DNA of 39,043 bases, from the NCBI GenBank assembly GCA_012270125.1, contig JAAXIY010000022.1:2585-41627 (forward strand), read 5' to 3'. Below are positions 32,425-39,043 of the stretch, piece after piece (the first letter of the stretch is position 1; every line of letters begins with the position of its first letter). A program made the translations under genes and the position numbers. Below the pieces are notes generated by a model. That model searched no databases and had not been told where the DNA came from. It worked only from the letters and a program-made list of their open reading frames with translations. The stretch comes from Paracoccaceae bacterium (lineage in GTDB: Bacteria; Pseudomonadota; Alphaproteobacteria; Rhodobacterales; Rhodobacteraceae).

Positions 32425-33236
32425 AGCTGAGACCTTATTTTTTTTACGCGGTTCATAAAATCTTGTGCGCGATCTGGGTCAACGGACTGCCATGTATCGC
32501 CTGAATATTTTAATGCGGACCCAACAATACAACCATCAGCAATTTTGAAAATTTCTTCTACAGTTTCGTGTTTTACGCCAGTGTTGGCTAAAACTGGTAA
32601 ATTGGGTACATTGTTTTTTACTGTTTTGAGGTCTGAAATATCTGCAGCTTCGCCAGTAATTTGACCGCTGACCAAAATAGCATCTGGTATTGATGAAAAA
32701 GCAACACTTTTTGCCCGGTCAGCTAAAGATCGTTGATCAAGAGAGTAGGCAAACTCTGCGGATACGTTGAAAAGCATTAGCATATCTTCTCTATTTAAGC
32801 GATCTCTGTAGCGCATGGCTTTTCCAGCATCTGCAGTCCAATTCCCCATATCGGATGCATAAGAGCCAGAAAAGATTTCTCGAACAAAAGTTGCGCCAGT
32901 AGCTGCGCCAAGTGCGACGGTGGCCATGGGATCCCAGAGCATATTCACGCCAAAAGGAACAGTTATCTCAGATCTTAATTGCCCAATAATATAGGCAGCA
33001 GCCGAAGTAGATGCTGTGTCTACTGTCAATTCATAAGGTCTATCGTTTTCATTTCCAAACATAACCGCATCAACATTTGCATTTTGAAGTGCGTGGAGAT
33101 CTGACCTGGCGCTTTCTATCAAGCCATTAATACCGGTTTTTGTATCGTACAAGGGTGAGCCAGGTAATGCACCCAAGTGTACCATTGCAATAACAGGTTT
33201 TCTGGTCGTAAAAACTTTATTGAAACGATTTTTCAA
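32421..33236 (-). CDS. BtpA/SgcQ family TIM-barrel protein
   Basis: A 271-aa protein of the BtpA family. Diagnostic stretches are VIAMVHLGALPGSPLY near residue 15, DAVMFGNENDRPY near residue 57, PFGVNMLWDPMATVALG, and GCIVGSALK near the C-terminus, which resembles a phosphate-binding loop of TIM-barrel enzymes. The cyanobacterial founder was linked to photosystem I assembly, while the E. coli relative SgcQ is in a sugar operon; no reaction is established as far as I know. The start is a TTG with GGGAGGA eight bases upstream. It is the first gene of the BtpA-M42-FGGY operon, which points to a sugar-related role here. Confidence 0.9.
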   Translation of the reverse strand: MKNRFNKVFTTRKPVIAMVHLGALPGSPLYDTKTGINGLIESARSDLHALQNANVDAVMFGNENDRPYELTVDTASTSAAAYIIGQLRSEITVPFGVNMLWDPMATVALGAATGATFVREIFSGSYASDMGNWTADAGKAMRYRDRLNREDMLMLFNVSAEFAYSLDQRSLADRAKSVAFSSIPDAILVSGQITGEAADISDLKTVKNNVPNLPVLANTGVKHETVEEIFKIADGCIVGSALKYSGDTWQSVDPDRAQDFMNRVKKIRSQL

Positions 33237-33336
33237 TAGACAATCCTCCCTTGAGGCATGTTATGCTTTCCAGATCTAAACTACCAAGCAAATTTTTGTA
33301 AATTATTAATTAATGTCAAAGCAAAAGGACAGGATA

Positions 33337-34365
33337 ATGCTTAAGCGCCGTATTTTTCAAAAGGGTAAAACCAAAGATTTATCATTAACTGAAATAGGTT
33401 TTGGCACAGCACCCCTTGGCAATCTATATAAAGCAATTTCTGATAGTGCTGCCTCTTCTACTCTTGAAGCAGCATGGGACTTAGGTGTTAGGTATTATGA
33501 TACAGCCCCTTTATATGGGCTTGGTTTGAGTGAAACTCGTTTGAATCGCTTTCTCAGAACTAAGCCGAGGAACGAGTATGTGCTTTCTACTAAAGTTGGT
33601 CGACTTATGGAGCCGTGCAGTGAAGCTGAACGTACCGGTCATGGTAAGTGGTTTGACGTGCCTTTACGTCGAGAGGTGTATGACTACAGTTATGATGGTG
33701 TAATGAAATCAATTGAGTTTTCATATGAACGGCTTGGCGTAAATAAAATAGATATAGCCTATGTTCATGATTTATGTATTTTTACGCATGGATCAAAACA
33801 AGCTTCTGATGAAAGAATACGTCAATTTTTTGATGATGGAGGCTACAAAGCAATGATCAGCCTAAGAGAACAAGGTGTTATCGAAGCAATTGGCGGTGGA
33901 ATAAATGAATGGGAGGTTTGCGAAAATCTTGCCCAAAAAGGCGACTTCGATATATTTCTTTTGGCAGGTCGGTATACTTTGCTCGAGCAGGATGCTTTAG
34001 ATAGTTTTCTCCCATTGTGTCAAAAGCGGGGAATAAAAATTGTAACGGGCGGTCCTTATAACTCGGGGATATTAGCTTCGGGCGCAGTCGAGGGGGCATT
34101 TTATAATTATGATCCAGCGCCTGAAAAAATAATGAGTAAAGTGAGATTAATTGAGCAGGTTTGTAAAGCACACAATATATCTCTAAAAGCGGCAGCTCTG
34201 CAGTTTCCATTGCTTCATCCAACTCATTTGAGTGTTATACCTGGAGCTCAAACAAAAACTGAACTGGAAGAAAACATCAAAGTATATTCAGAAGTAATTT
34301 CAAACTCTCTTTGGTCAGACTTAAAGTCAGAAGGTTTGCTTAGATCTGATGCCCCAGTTGGTTGA
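33337..34365 (+). CDS. Aldo/keto reductase, L-fucose (D-threo-aldose) 1-dehydrogenase-like
   Basis: A 342-aa NAD(P)-dependent aldo/keto reductase from the ATG at 33337, which has AAGGACAGG just upstream; an ATG at 33313 adds eight residues. The catalytic tetrad is visible: Asp and Tyr in YYDTAPLYG, Lys in LSTKVGRL, and His in AYVHDL. The sequence ITGGPYNSGILA-like around residue 240 and PGAQTKTELEEN near residue 305 match the cofactor-binding end. KVGRLMEP and the overall length are typical of the D-threo-aldose/L-fucose dehydrogenase branch, which makes the 1,5-lactone. It is divergent from the BtpA operon and would do the first step of the oxidative fucose route. Confidence 0.88.
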   Translation: MLKRRIFQKGKTKDLSLTEIGFGTAPLGNLYKAISDSAASSTLEAAWDLGVRYYDTAPLYGLGLSETRLNRFLRTKPRNEYVLSTKVGRLMEPCSEAERTGHGKWFDVPLRREVYDYSYDGVMKSIEFSYERLGVNKIDIAYVHDLCIFTHGSKQASDERIRQFFDDGGYKAMISLREQGVIEAIGGGINEWEVCENLAQKGDFDIFLLAGRYTLLEQDALDSFLPLCQKRGIKIVTGGPYNSGILASGAVEGAFYNYDPAPEKIMSKVRLIEQVCKAHNISLKAAALQFPLLHPTHLSVIPGAQTKTELEENIKVYSEVISNSLWSDLKSEGLLRSDAPVG

Positions 34366-34385
34366 ATGAACAGTCATTAATAATT

Positions 34386-35258
34386 TTATAAATTGTTTTC
34401 CATAAAATCGATTACTGCTCTTTGAGTAATGCCTGCTCTCTCTTCTTCGGCTTTGGAAATAAAAAGAGCAGCTGCAGCTTGAGCATATACTAGGGCATTT
34501 TCCATAGTGTCACCAATCAGATATCTTGCAGCTAGTGCACCGATAAACATATCACCTGCTCCGTGCGAAGAAATAGAATTAACGCTAAAAGCGGGAATTT
34601 TTCTTATTTTTCCGTTAGGTTTAATTAACTCTAAACCCTCATGTCCCAGTGTTTTTATTATAGTTAAATTCTTATGAGTTTTGTTGCTATTAATAAAATT
34701 ATAAAACTCAGCTTCGACCCGATTAACGATACAAATATCAACCAACGAGAAGAATGCACTATTAATTTTTTTTGCTGGCGCTGCATTAAGCCAAACTTTG
34801 CATCCGGCAGCTTTAGCTTTTTTTGCAATTTCTAAATTTACTGTCTCACTAATTTCATTTTGCAATAATAATACCCCAGTATTTTCAGGTATTTTGATTA
34901 ATGTTTCATCAATATTGGTGTTCTCTCCCGATACAACAGCAGCACCATACTCACCAGATGCTTCAACTATTGCCACACTCATACCACTTGCTCCTGGCCC
35001 AACCTGTAAAGCACTAAAATTGACCGAAGATCCTTCCAACTGTTTAGTTAAAAGGTCGGCGAAGCTATCAGATCCCACTCGTCCCGCAAAGAATGTCGAT
35101 GCACCATTTCGGTCTGCAGCTATTGCTTGATTGCCCCCTTTGCCTCCAAAAACATACTTTACAGCACTTCCGATAATTGTTTCATCTTTTTTTGGAATTC
35201 TTGGACTTTTTACCACAACATCTAAGTGAAGAGATCCAACCACAAATAAATTTTTCAT
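34386..35258 (-). CDS. Ribokinase-like PfkB sugar kinase (second copy)
   Basis: A 290-aa PfkB-family kinase with KYVFGGKGGNQAIAADRNGA near residue 35 and the catalytic SSHGAGDMFIGALAARYL near residue 240. It is clearly diverged from the copy at 22568-23476, so it probably has another substrate. The start codon overlaps the stop of the TIM-barrel gene by four bases. That tight pairing suggests it phosphorylates the product of the isomerase or epimerase. It is the second gene of a two-gene minus-strand unit. Confidence 0.87.
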   Translation of the reverse strand: MKNLFVVGSLHLDVVVKSPRIPKKDETIIGSAVKYVFGGKGGNQAIAADRNGASTFFAGRVGSDSFADLLTKQLEGSSVNFSALQVGPGASGMSVAIVEASGEYGAAVVSGENTNIDETLIKIPENTGVLLLQNEISETVNLEIAKKAKAAGCKVWLNAAPAKKINSAFFSLVDICIVNRVEAEFYNFINSNKTHKNLTIIKTLGHEGLELIKPNGKIRKIPAFSVNSISSHGAGDMFIGALAARYLIGDTMENALVYAQAAAALFISKAEEERAGITQRAVIDFMENNL

Positions 35259-36232
35259 TTGAACAGACTACTTCGAATTACTTTCTGTGCTAAGATTGGA
35301 TTTTGTGTTTCTCTAGCTTTTTTAATTGCATCTGACTTATGCAATTCTTTAGCAATATTAATCAATTTTTTGGTAATAGCTATATTTTCCTTACTTTCTT
35401 CAATGGGGTCCAAGCCTGAATGGTCAGGAAAAGTATCAAAATATATTGCACCCTTATAATTACATTCAAAAAGAGTAACTAAAAGTTCCAGAGTCTGAAT
35501 TGGGTGAACTGAGCCAACCATTAGCCCATTGTCCCATTTCCCATATCCGTCATTTAAATGAACACCTAAAAGTTTTGATTTTTTATTTATTAAACTGGCG
35601 GCAAAAGCAGGCATTTCATCTGCATATAAAACGTGGGCAAAATCGAGCGTAACACCAGTATTAGGTCTATTTATTTCTCCAAGTGCGAGCAGTGTCGTGG
35701 AAACATCCGGCATAAGTGAAAACGCTCTTGGTTCATTTGGTTTATATTCTATGGAAAGGTTAATTGAACGATTATGGTCAGCAAGCTCCTGCATAGCTGC
35801 AATTGTATGGTCCCACATTTGTGAAAAATCTGCTTGGAAGGAATAATCTAGACCATCTTGACCCATCCAAAGTGTCATAGTTTCACAGCCTAATGATGCA
35901 GCACAATCAATTCCACGTTTTGTTTCGTCTAGGGCTAATTCCCGAACGGCTTTTTCTGGATTTGTAAAAGCGCCCAATTTAAATTTGGGAGATGTATAAT
36001 ATCGCATAGCCAATCCATTAATTTTGATACTGGATTCATTTGAGAAACGTTTAAGTGTTTTTATTTCGAGATTAGATAAGTGATCAGGAAAATTGAGATC
36101 TGCGCAAGTCAGCCCTGCTTTATTGGCTCGTCTTAATAGCGCCAAGGTTAAATGACCGGTTTCTTCGATCTCAGTTTTTTTGAGCCCCAATTTAAACGAA
36201 TTGAGGCGAGCACCAAATTCAGTATTTTCCAC
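35255..36232 (-). CDS. TIM-barrel sugar isomerase/epimerase (xylose-isomerase-like)
   Basis: A 325-aa protein of the AP-endonuclease-2/xylose-isomerase-like barrel family. Likely metal ligands are Glu in NLSIEYKPNEPRAF near residue 163, Asp-His-type residues in GVTLDFAHVLYAD near residue 195, His-Asn-Asp in LGVHLNDGYGKWDN near residue 225, and Asp in IYFDTFPDHSGLDP near residue 265. GSVHPIQTLELL and the general pattern resemble L-rhamnose-isomerase-like (RhaI) proteins. It would interconvert an aldose and ketose or epimerise a ketose. The start is GTG. A divergent 114-bp region separates it from the amidohydrolase gene. Confidence 0.85.
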   Translation of the reverse strand: MENTEFGARLNSFKLGLKKTEIEETGHLTLALLRRANKAGLTCADLNFPDHLSNLEIKTLKRFSNESSIKINGLAMRYYTSPKFKLGAFTNPEKAVRELALDETKRGIDCAASLGCETMTLWMGQDGLDYSFQADFSQMWDHTIAAMQELADHNRSINLSIEYKPNEPRAFSLMPDVSTTLLALGEINRPNTGVTLDFAHVLYADEMPAFAASLINKKSKLLGVHLNDGYGKWDNGLMVGSVHPIQTLELLVTLFECNYKGAIYFDTFPDHSGLDPIEESKENIAITKKLINIAKELHKSDAIKKARETQNPILAQKVIRSSLFK

Positions 36233-36252
36233 CTTTAAACCTTTAGTCTAAG

Positions 36253-36345
36253 ATTTACACTTATTTAAAAAATTATATCAAAATTAACTAGCCCAGTGTA
36301 AATTTATTTTAAGACTTAAATCGTTAACAACAGAAATGTGTAAAT
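36253..36345. promoter_or_regulatory. Repeated GTGTAAAT elements in a divergent promoter region
   Basis: ATTTACACT (36253-36261) and AGTGTAAAT (36295-36303) form a perfect 9-bp inverted repeat 33 bp apart, and GTGTAAAT recurs at 36338-36345, one base before the amidohydrolase ATG. The region lies between the divergent isomerase and amidohydrolase genes. The elements could bind a regulator controlling both, but the AT-rich context lowers confidence. Confidence 0.4.
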
Positions 36346-36346
36346 T

Positions 36347-37192
36347 ATGCTTTTCGATACTCATCTCCATCTCATTTATCCTAACAAAATTGCATATCCT
36401 TGGCTGAGTGAGGTTCCCGCTTTAAACAGTGCACACAGTTATGAAGATTATGAAATTCAAGCCAACAGATTGGGAATAGAGGCATGCTTTCATATGGAAG
36501 TAGATGTTTTGGAAAACGACATAAAAAATGAAACGGCATTGTTAGAGGATTTATCTAGTCAACCTAATAGTAAGATAAAGGGAATAATCTCAGCCTCTAG
36601 ACCAGAGCATCATGAATTTAATGAATTTTTAATGTGGGCATCGCAAACCTCCCTAATTAAAGGCTTTAGGAGAGTTCTTCATGTTGTTCCTGATGATGTC
36701 AGTCAAAATTCTCTTTTTAGAGAGAATATCAAACTTTTGAGTAATTATGACTTTACGTTCGACATATGTGCTCGAGCTGATCAATTACCTATTGTTATTG
36801 AATTGATAGATTCTTGTCCAAATGTACAATTTATTTTAGATCATTGCGGAGTGCCTGACATAAAAAATGGTTTTTATTCACCCTGGGCCGAACAAATGAA
36901 AGACGTTGCAAAGCGTCCTAATGTAATTGCTAAAATTTCAGGAGTTATAGCTTACGGTGATGCTGATAGCTGGGCTCTCTCAGATATTAAACCATATTTT
37001 GATCATACTGTTGATGTTTTTGGAGTCGATAGGATCATATGGGGAAGTGATAGCCCTGTCTGTAACCTGGGTGGAGGTTTGGCAACTTGGGTTGCCTTAA
37101 CACATAATCTGACTGCTGAGTGGTCAAAATATGAAAGAAACTGTTTTTATAATGAAAATGCTAAAAAGCTTTGGACGATAGAGGGTATTTAA
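36347..37192 (+). CDS. L-fuconolactonase-like amidohydrolase
   Basis: A 281-aa metal-dependent hydrolase of the amidohydrolase-2 (COG3618-type) family that includes L-fucono-1,5-lactonase and L-rhamnono-lactonase. The N-terminal metal motif is DTHLHL (His6, His8). It continues with KGFRRVLHVVPDD near residue 105, FILDHCGVP near residue 165 with the metal His, and IIWGSDSPVCN near residue 230 with the catalytic Asp. It would open the lactone made by the aldo/keto reductase to give the aldonate used by the fuconate dehydratase. It is followed five bases later by a second lactonase-type gene in the same operon. Confidence 0.88.
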   Translation: MLFDTHLHLIYPNKIAYPWLSEVPALNSAHSYEDYEIQANRLGIEACFHMEVDVLENDIKNETALLEDLSSQPNSKIKGIISASRPEHHEFNEFLMWASQTSLIKGFRRVLHVVPDDVSQNSLFRENIKLLSNYDFTFDICARADQLPIVIELIDSCPNVQFILDHCGVPDIKNGFYSPWAEQMKDVAKRPNVIAKISGVIAYGDADSWALSDIKPYFDHTVDVFGVDRIIWGSDSPVCNLGGGLATWVALTHNLTAEWSKYERNCFYNENAKKLWTIEGI

Positions 37193-37197
37193 GTCCT

Positions 37198-38130
37198 ATG
37201 GAGAAATTTTTTGGTGAAATAGACGGGTGTGGTTTTGAAACATTAGATAAAGAATTTGAAAGCTGTTTAACAGGTCATGGTCGAGTAGAAAGGCTTTGGA
37301 CAGGTGCCCGTTGGGTTGAAGGGCCCGTATGGTTTCCAGCTGGTAGATTTCTTTTATTTTCTGACATACCTAACAACAGAATACTTAGATGGGATGAAAC
37401 AAATGGCAGTGTTTCTGAATTTAGAAACCCTTCTAACTTCTCAAACGGGAATACGAGAGATCTTCAAGGAAGATTAATAACCTGTGAGCATCTATCAAGA
37501 ACAGTCACCCGCACCGAGCATTCAGGGGATGTAACAACAATCGCTAGTCACTATAACAGTAAGAAATTAAATTCTCCAAATGATGTGGTTGTGAAAAGTG
37601 ATGGTTCTATTTGGTTCACGGACCCTGATTATGGTATAATGAGCGATTATGAGGGCCGCGCATCACCATCAGAGCAATCTTCTTGCAATGTCTACAGAAT
37701 TGATCAAGAAACAGGAACTTTAGGTTTAATAACCGATAAACTAATTAAGCCCAATGGCCTTTGCTTTAACAAAAGTGAAACCAAACTTTATGTTTCTGAT
37801 ACTGGTGGTTCACATGTTGAGGGGGGTCCTCGAAATATTTACAGTCTTGATCTTAATAGGAAACAAATTCCATCTCAAACTCCAGAGTTCTTTGCGGAGT
37901 GTTCAAATGGTCTTTTTGATGGTTTTAGAATTGATAATGAAGATAGAATTTGGTCTTCAGCGGCTGATGGTGTGCACTGTTATAATTCAAAAGGTAGTCT
38001 TATAGGGAAAATAAAAATACCTGAGATGGTATCCAACGTATGTTTCGGAGGTGCCAGACTAAACCGACTATTTATTACTGGAACGACTTCTCTTTACTCC
38101 TGCTATCTGGCTGTTAATGGAATTAAGTAA
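37198..38130 (+). CDS. SMP-30/gluconolactonase family lactonase
   Basis: A 310-aa six-bladed beta-propeller lactonase. I start it at the ATG at 37198, five bases after the preceding stop; the longer frame from a TTG at 37171 would overlap it. Metal-site residues of the family are visible: Glu in VEGPVWFPAGRFLLFSDI near residue 40, Asn in LNSPNDVVV near residue 128, Asn in KPNGLCF near residue 185, and Asp in FDGFRIDNEDRIW near residue 242. It hydrolyses an aldonolactone in a metal-dependent way. Two unrelated lactonases in one operon suggest either two different lactones or 1,4- and 1,5-forms of the same one. Confidence 0.9.
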   Translation: MEKFFGEIDGCGFETLDKEFESCLTGHGRVERLWTGARWVEGPVWFPAGRFLLFSDIPNNRILRWDETNGSVSEFRNPSNFSNGNTRDLQGRLITCEHLSRTVTRTEHSGDVTTIASHYNSKKLNSPNDVVVKSDGSIWFTDPDYGIMSDYEGRASPSEQSSCNVYRIDQETGTLGLITDKLIKPNGLCFNKSETKLYVSDTGGSHVEGGPRNIYSLDLNRKQIPSQTPEFFAECSNGLFDGFRIDNEDRIWSSAADGVHCYNSKGSLIGKIKIPEMVSNVCFGGARLNRLFITGTTSLYSCYLAVNGIK

Positions 38131-38157
38131 CGAAGGGTTCCCCTCGATAATTTTTTG
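38131..38157 (+). terminator. Possible terminator after the SMP-30 gene
   Basis: An imperfect hairpin formed by CGAAGGG and CCCTCG starts right after the stop and is followed by ATAATTTTTT. It has one mismatch and a short loop, so it is only moderately convincing. Confidence 0.4.
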
Positions 38158-38163
38158 AGTTGT

Positions 38164-38610
38164 TTAGTGGCAGGCTTTCCCAAGCGCTTTAAGACGCCAA
38201 TAGTTATAAGGAAGCGGTGTTATAAACCCTGCGAACAGCATAAAAGGAAGAACCCATAATTTTATTACTGCGCCACCAGTTAAAAGTACGTCAGTTATAT
38301 TCATGGCTAATTCCATGGAAACCATTGAAATTAGAGACATTCCAATTGCAGTTTTAAAGGCTTGTCGAAGTTCCATTTGCTTACTCAAAATGAAAGTCTC
38401 GAGTATGATTGATGTAATAATCCCATTTACTATTGCTAGAGACATAATTAGCCATACTGGCCAATCTATTCCCATTAATTGAAAATATAGTATGGTTCCG
38501 ATATCACCAATTGCGCAGCCTAAAAGGCACCATCCAGTATTTTTGGACGAGCGAATCCAAGTGTGCTTACATTTCCAGTTAATTTTTAGTTCGCTAGCTA
38601 AGTATGCCAC
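38164..38610 (-). CDS. DUF4396 family membrane protein
   Basis: A 148-aa inner-membrane protein that I assign to DUF4396. It has four hydrophobic segments, near residues 27-47, 50-72, 85-105 and 118-135. Residues 15-33, HKHTW-like CKHTWIRSSKNTGWCLLGC, contain three cysteines and a histidine ahead of and inside the first helix, which could bind a metal. The start is a GTG with GAGG upstream. No activity is known to me. It is transcribed divergently from a CueR-like regulator, and its promoter has the 19-bp spacer that MerR activators act on, so it is probably induced by copper or a similar metal. Confidence 0.8.
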   Translation of the reverse strand: MAYLASELKINWKCKHTWIRSSKNTGWCLLGCAIGDIGTILYFQLMGIDWPVWLIMSLAIVNGIITSIILETFILSKQMELRQAFKTAIGMSLISMVSMELAMNITDVLLTGGAVIKLWVLPFMLFAGFITPLPYNYWRLKALGKACH

Positions 38611-38629
38611 GTTGACCTCATTTTTATTC

Positions 38630-38660
38630 TGTATAAACTCTCCAGTGAGTGGAGAGTAAA
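38630..38660 (-). promoter_or_regulatory. MerR-type promoter and operator for the DUF4396 gene
   Basis: On the minus strand a -35 element TTTACT (38660-38655) and a -10 element TATACA (38635-38630) are separated by 19 bp, too long for unaided sigma-70 and diagnostic of MerR-activated promoters. The spacer holds the perfect inverted repeat ACTCTCC (38637-38643) / GGAGAGT (38651-38657) with a 7-bp centre, as in CueR/HmrR operators. Confidence 0.85.
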
Positions 38661-38669
38661 GGGGTTATT

Positions 38670-39043
38670 TTGAATATAGGTAAGGCAGCAAAATTATCAA
38701 ATTTAACAGTGAAAACCGTTCGTTATTATGCTGATATTGGACTGGTTAGCCCAGTAAAAAATAGTAAAACTGGGTATAGAGATTTTTCAGAGGATGATGT
38801 GGCTCGTCTGCAATTTGTTTCAAAAGCAAGGAAGTTTAACTTTACTATTCAAGAATGCGAAGAGTTACTTTCTTTGTATTCAGATAAGGATAGATCAAGT
38901 AGAGAAGTTAAATCCCTTACCCTGGAAAAAATTTCCGAAATAGATGCTAAATTATTTGAACTCAAAGAACTTAGGCAACAACTCAGCTTCTTGGCAAATA
39001 ACTGCCAGGGGAATGATCGGCCTGATTGTCCAATTTTAGATGC
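38670..39043 (+). CDS. CueR/HmrR-like MerR family regulator (3' end cut by the window)
   Basis: Starting at a TTG at 38670, the frame reads MNIGKAAKLSNLTVKTVRYY, the MerR winged-helix start, then ADIGLVSPVKNSKTGYRDF and a long dimerisation helix with LKELRQQLSFLA. Near the window end is NCQGNDRPDCPILD, the metal-binding loop of copper-sensing CueR/HmrR proteins with its two cysteines and the CPI motif, so Cu(I) is the likely signal. The remaining C-terminus lies outside the window. It is divergent from the DUF4396 gene and shares its operator, so it probably activates that gene and controls itself. Confidence 0.9.
   Translation, partial: MNIGKAAKLSNLTVKTVRYYADIGLVSPVKNSKTGYRDFSEDDVARLQFVSKARKFNFTIQECEELLSLYSDKDRSSREVKSLTLEKISEIDAKLFELKELRQQLSFLANNCQGNDRPDCPILD

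Noticed and set aside
1-39043. Prophage, insertion sequence, CRISPR array, tRNA or rRNA genes
   Set aside because: I saw no integrase, transposase, terminal inverted repeats, spaced direct-repeat arrays or recognisable tRNA/rRNA sequence on either strand.

Overview
The window reads as chromosome of a low-GC (high-30s percent G+C by eye) marine alphaproteobacterium, most likely a streamlined member of the Rhodobacterales/Roseobacter group. This placement is an inference from several things together: a DctPQM TRAP transporter, ATP-dependent PEP carboxykinase, a sugar ABC system with a Tat-exported binding protein, paired LysE/RhtB exporters, a CueR-like MerR regulator next to a DUF4396 gene, and a CCTCCC-loop small RNA of the kind known in Rhodobacter. 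I see no phage, insertion sequence, CRISPR array, rRNA or tRNA. Genes are tightly packed and several use GTG or TTG starts.

Layout. 1-8.3 kb: the 3' end of an SLC13-type transporter; a 1012-aa protein that joins an APH-type kinase, an M23 metallopeptidase domain and a class III aminotransferase; an iron alcohol dehydrogenase and a MaoC-like hydratase on the minus strand; a structured, GC-rich intergenic segment (candidate RNA); a cytochrome b561; and htpG. 8.4-12.8 kb: a plus-strand run of two LysE/RhtB exporters, a dihydroxyacetophenone-dioxygenase-like cupin, a 62-aa zinc-ribbon protein and a VOC protein, then a minus-strand pair (PNPOx-like flavoprotein and ABC1/UbiB kinase). 12.88-12.98 kb: a minus-strand small RNA with two CCTCCC-loop hairpins and an intrinsic terminator. 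13.3-16.4 kb: a dctPQM TRAP operon. 16.5-19.1 kb: a yghU-type glutathione enzyme and pckA, the latter with two direct repeats upstream.

19.3-38.1 kb is a large carbohydrate-catabolism island. A six-gene minus-strand operon (ABC ATPase, RbsD/FucU mutarotase, ribokinase-like kinase, Gfo/Idh/MocA dehydrogenase, L-fuconate dehydratase, PhyH oxygenase) is divergent from a plus-strand operon for a sugar-binding protein and two permeases. A GntR/FCD regulator follows, then a BtpA-M42 peptidase-FGGY kinase operon. An aldo/keto reductase (L-fucose/D-threo-aldose dehydrogenase-like), a second PfkB kinase with a TIM-barrel isomerase, an L-fuconolactonase-like amidohydrolase and an SMP-30 lactonase complete it. 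Together they contain the first three steps of the oxidative L-fucose route (dehydrogenase, lactonase, dehydratase), plus phosphorylating enzymes that this route does not need. A 13-bp element is shared by the ABC promoter region and the GntR gene's own upstream region and is a likely operator.

38.1-39.0 kb: a DUF4396 membrane protein divergent from a CueR-like MerR regulator, with a textbook 19-bp-spacer MerR promoter between them.

The best candidates for something under-described are the kinase-M23-aminotransferase fusion, the BtpA-M42-FGGY unit inside the sugar island, the CCTCCC tandem-hairpin RNA, the structured element at 5.68-5.80 kb, and DUF4396 under a copper-type MerR promoter.
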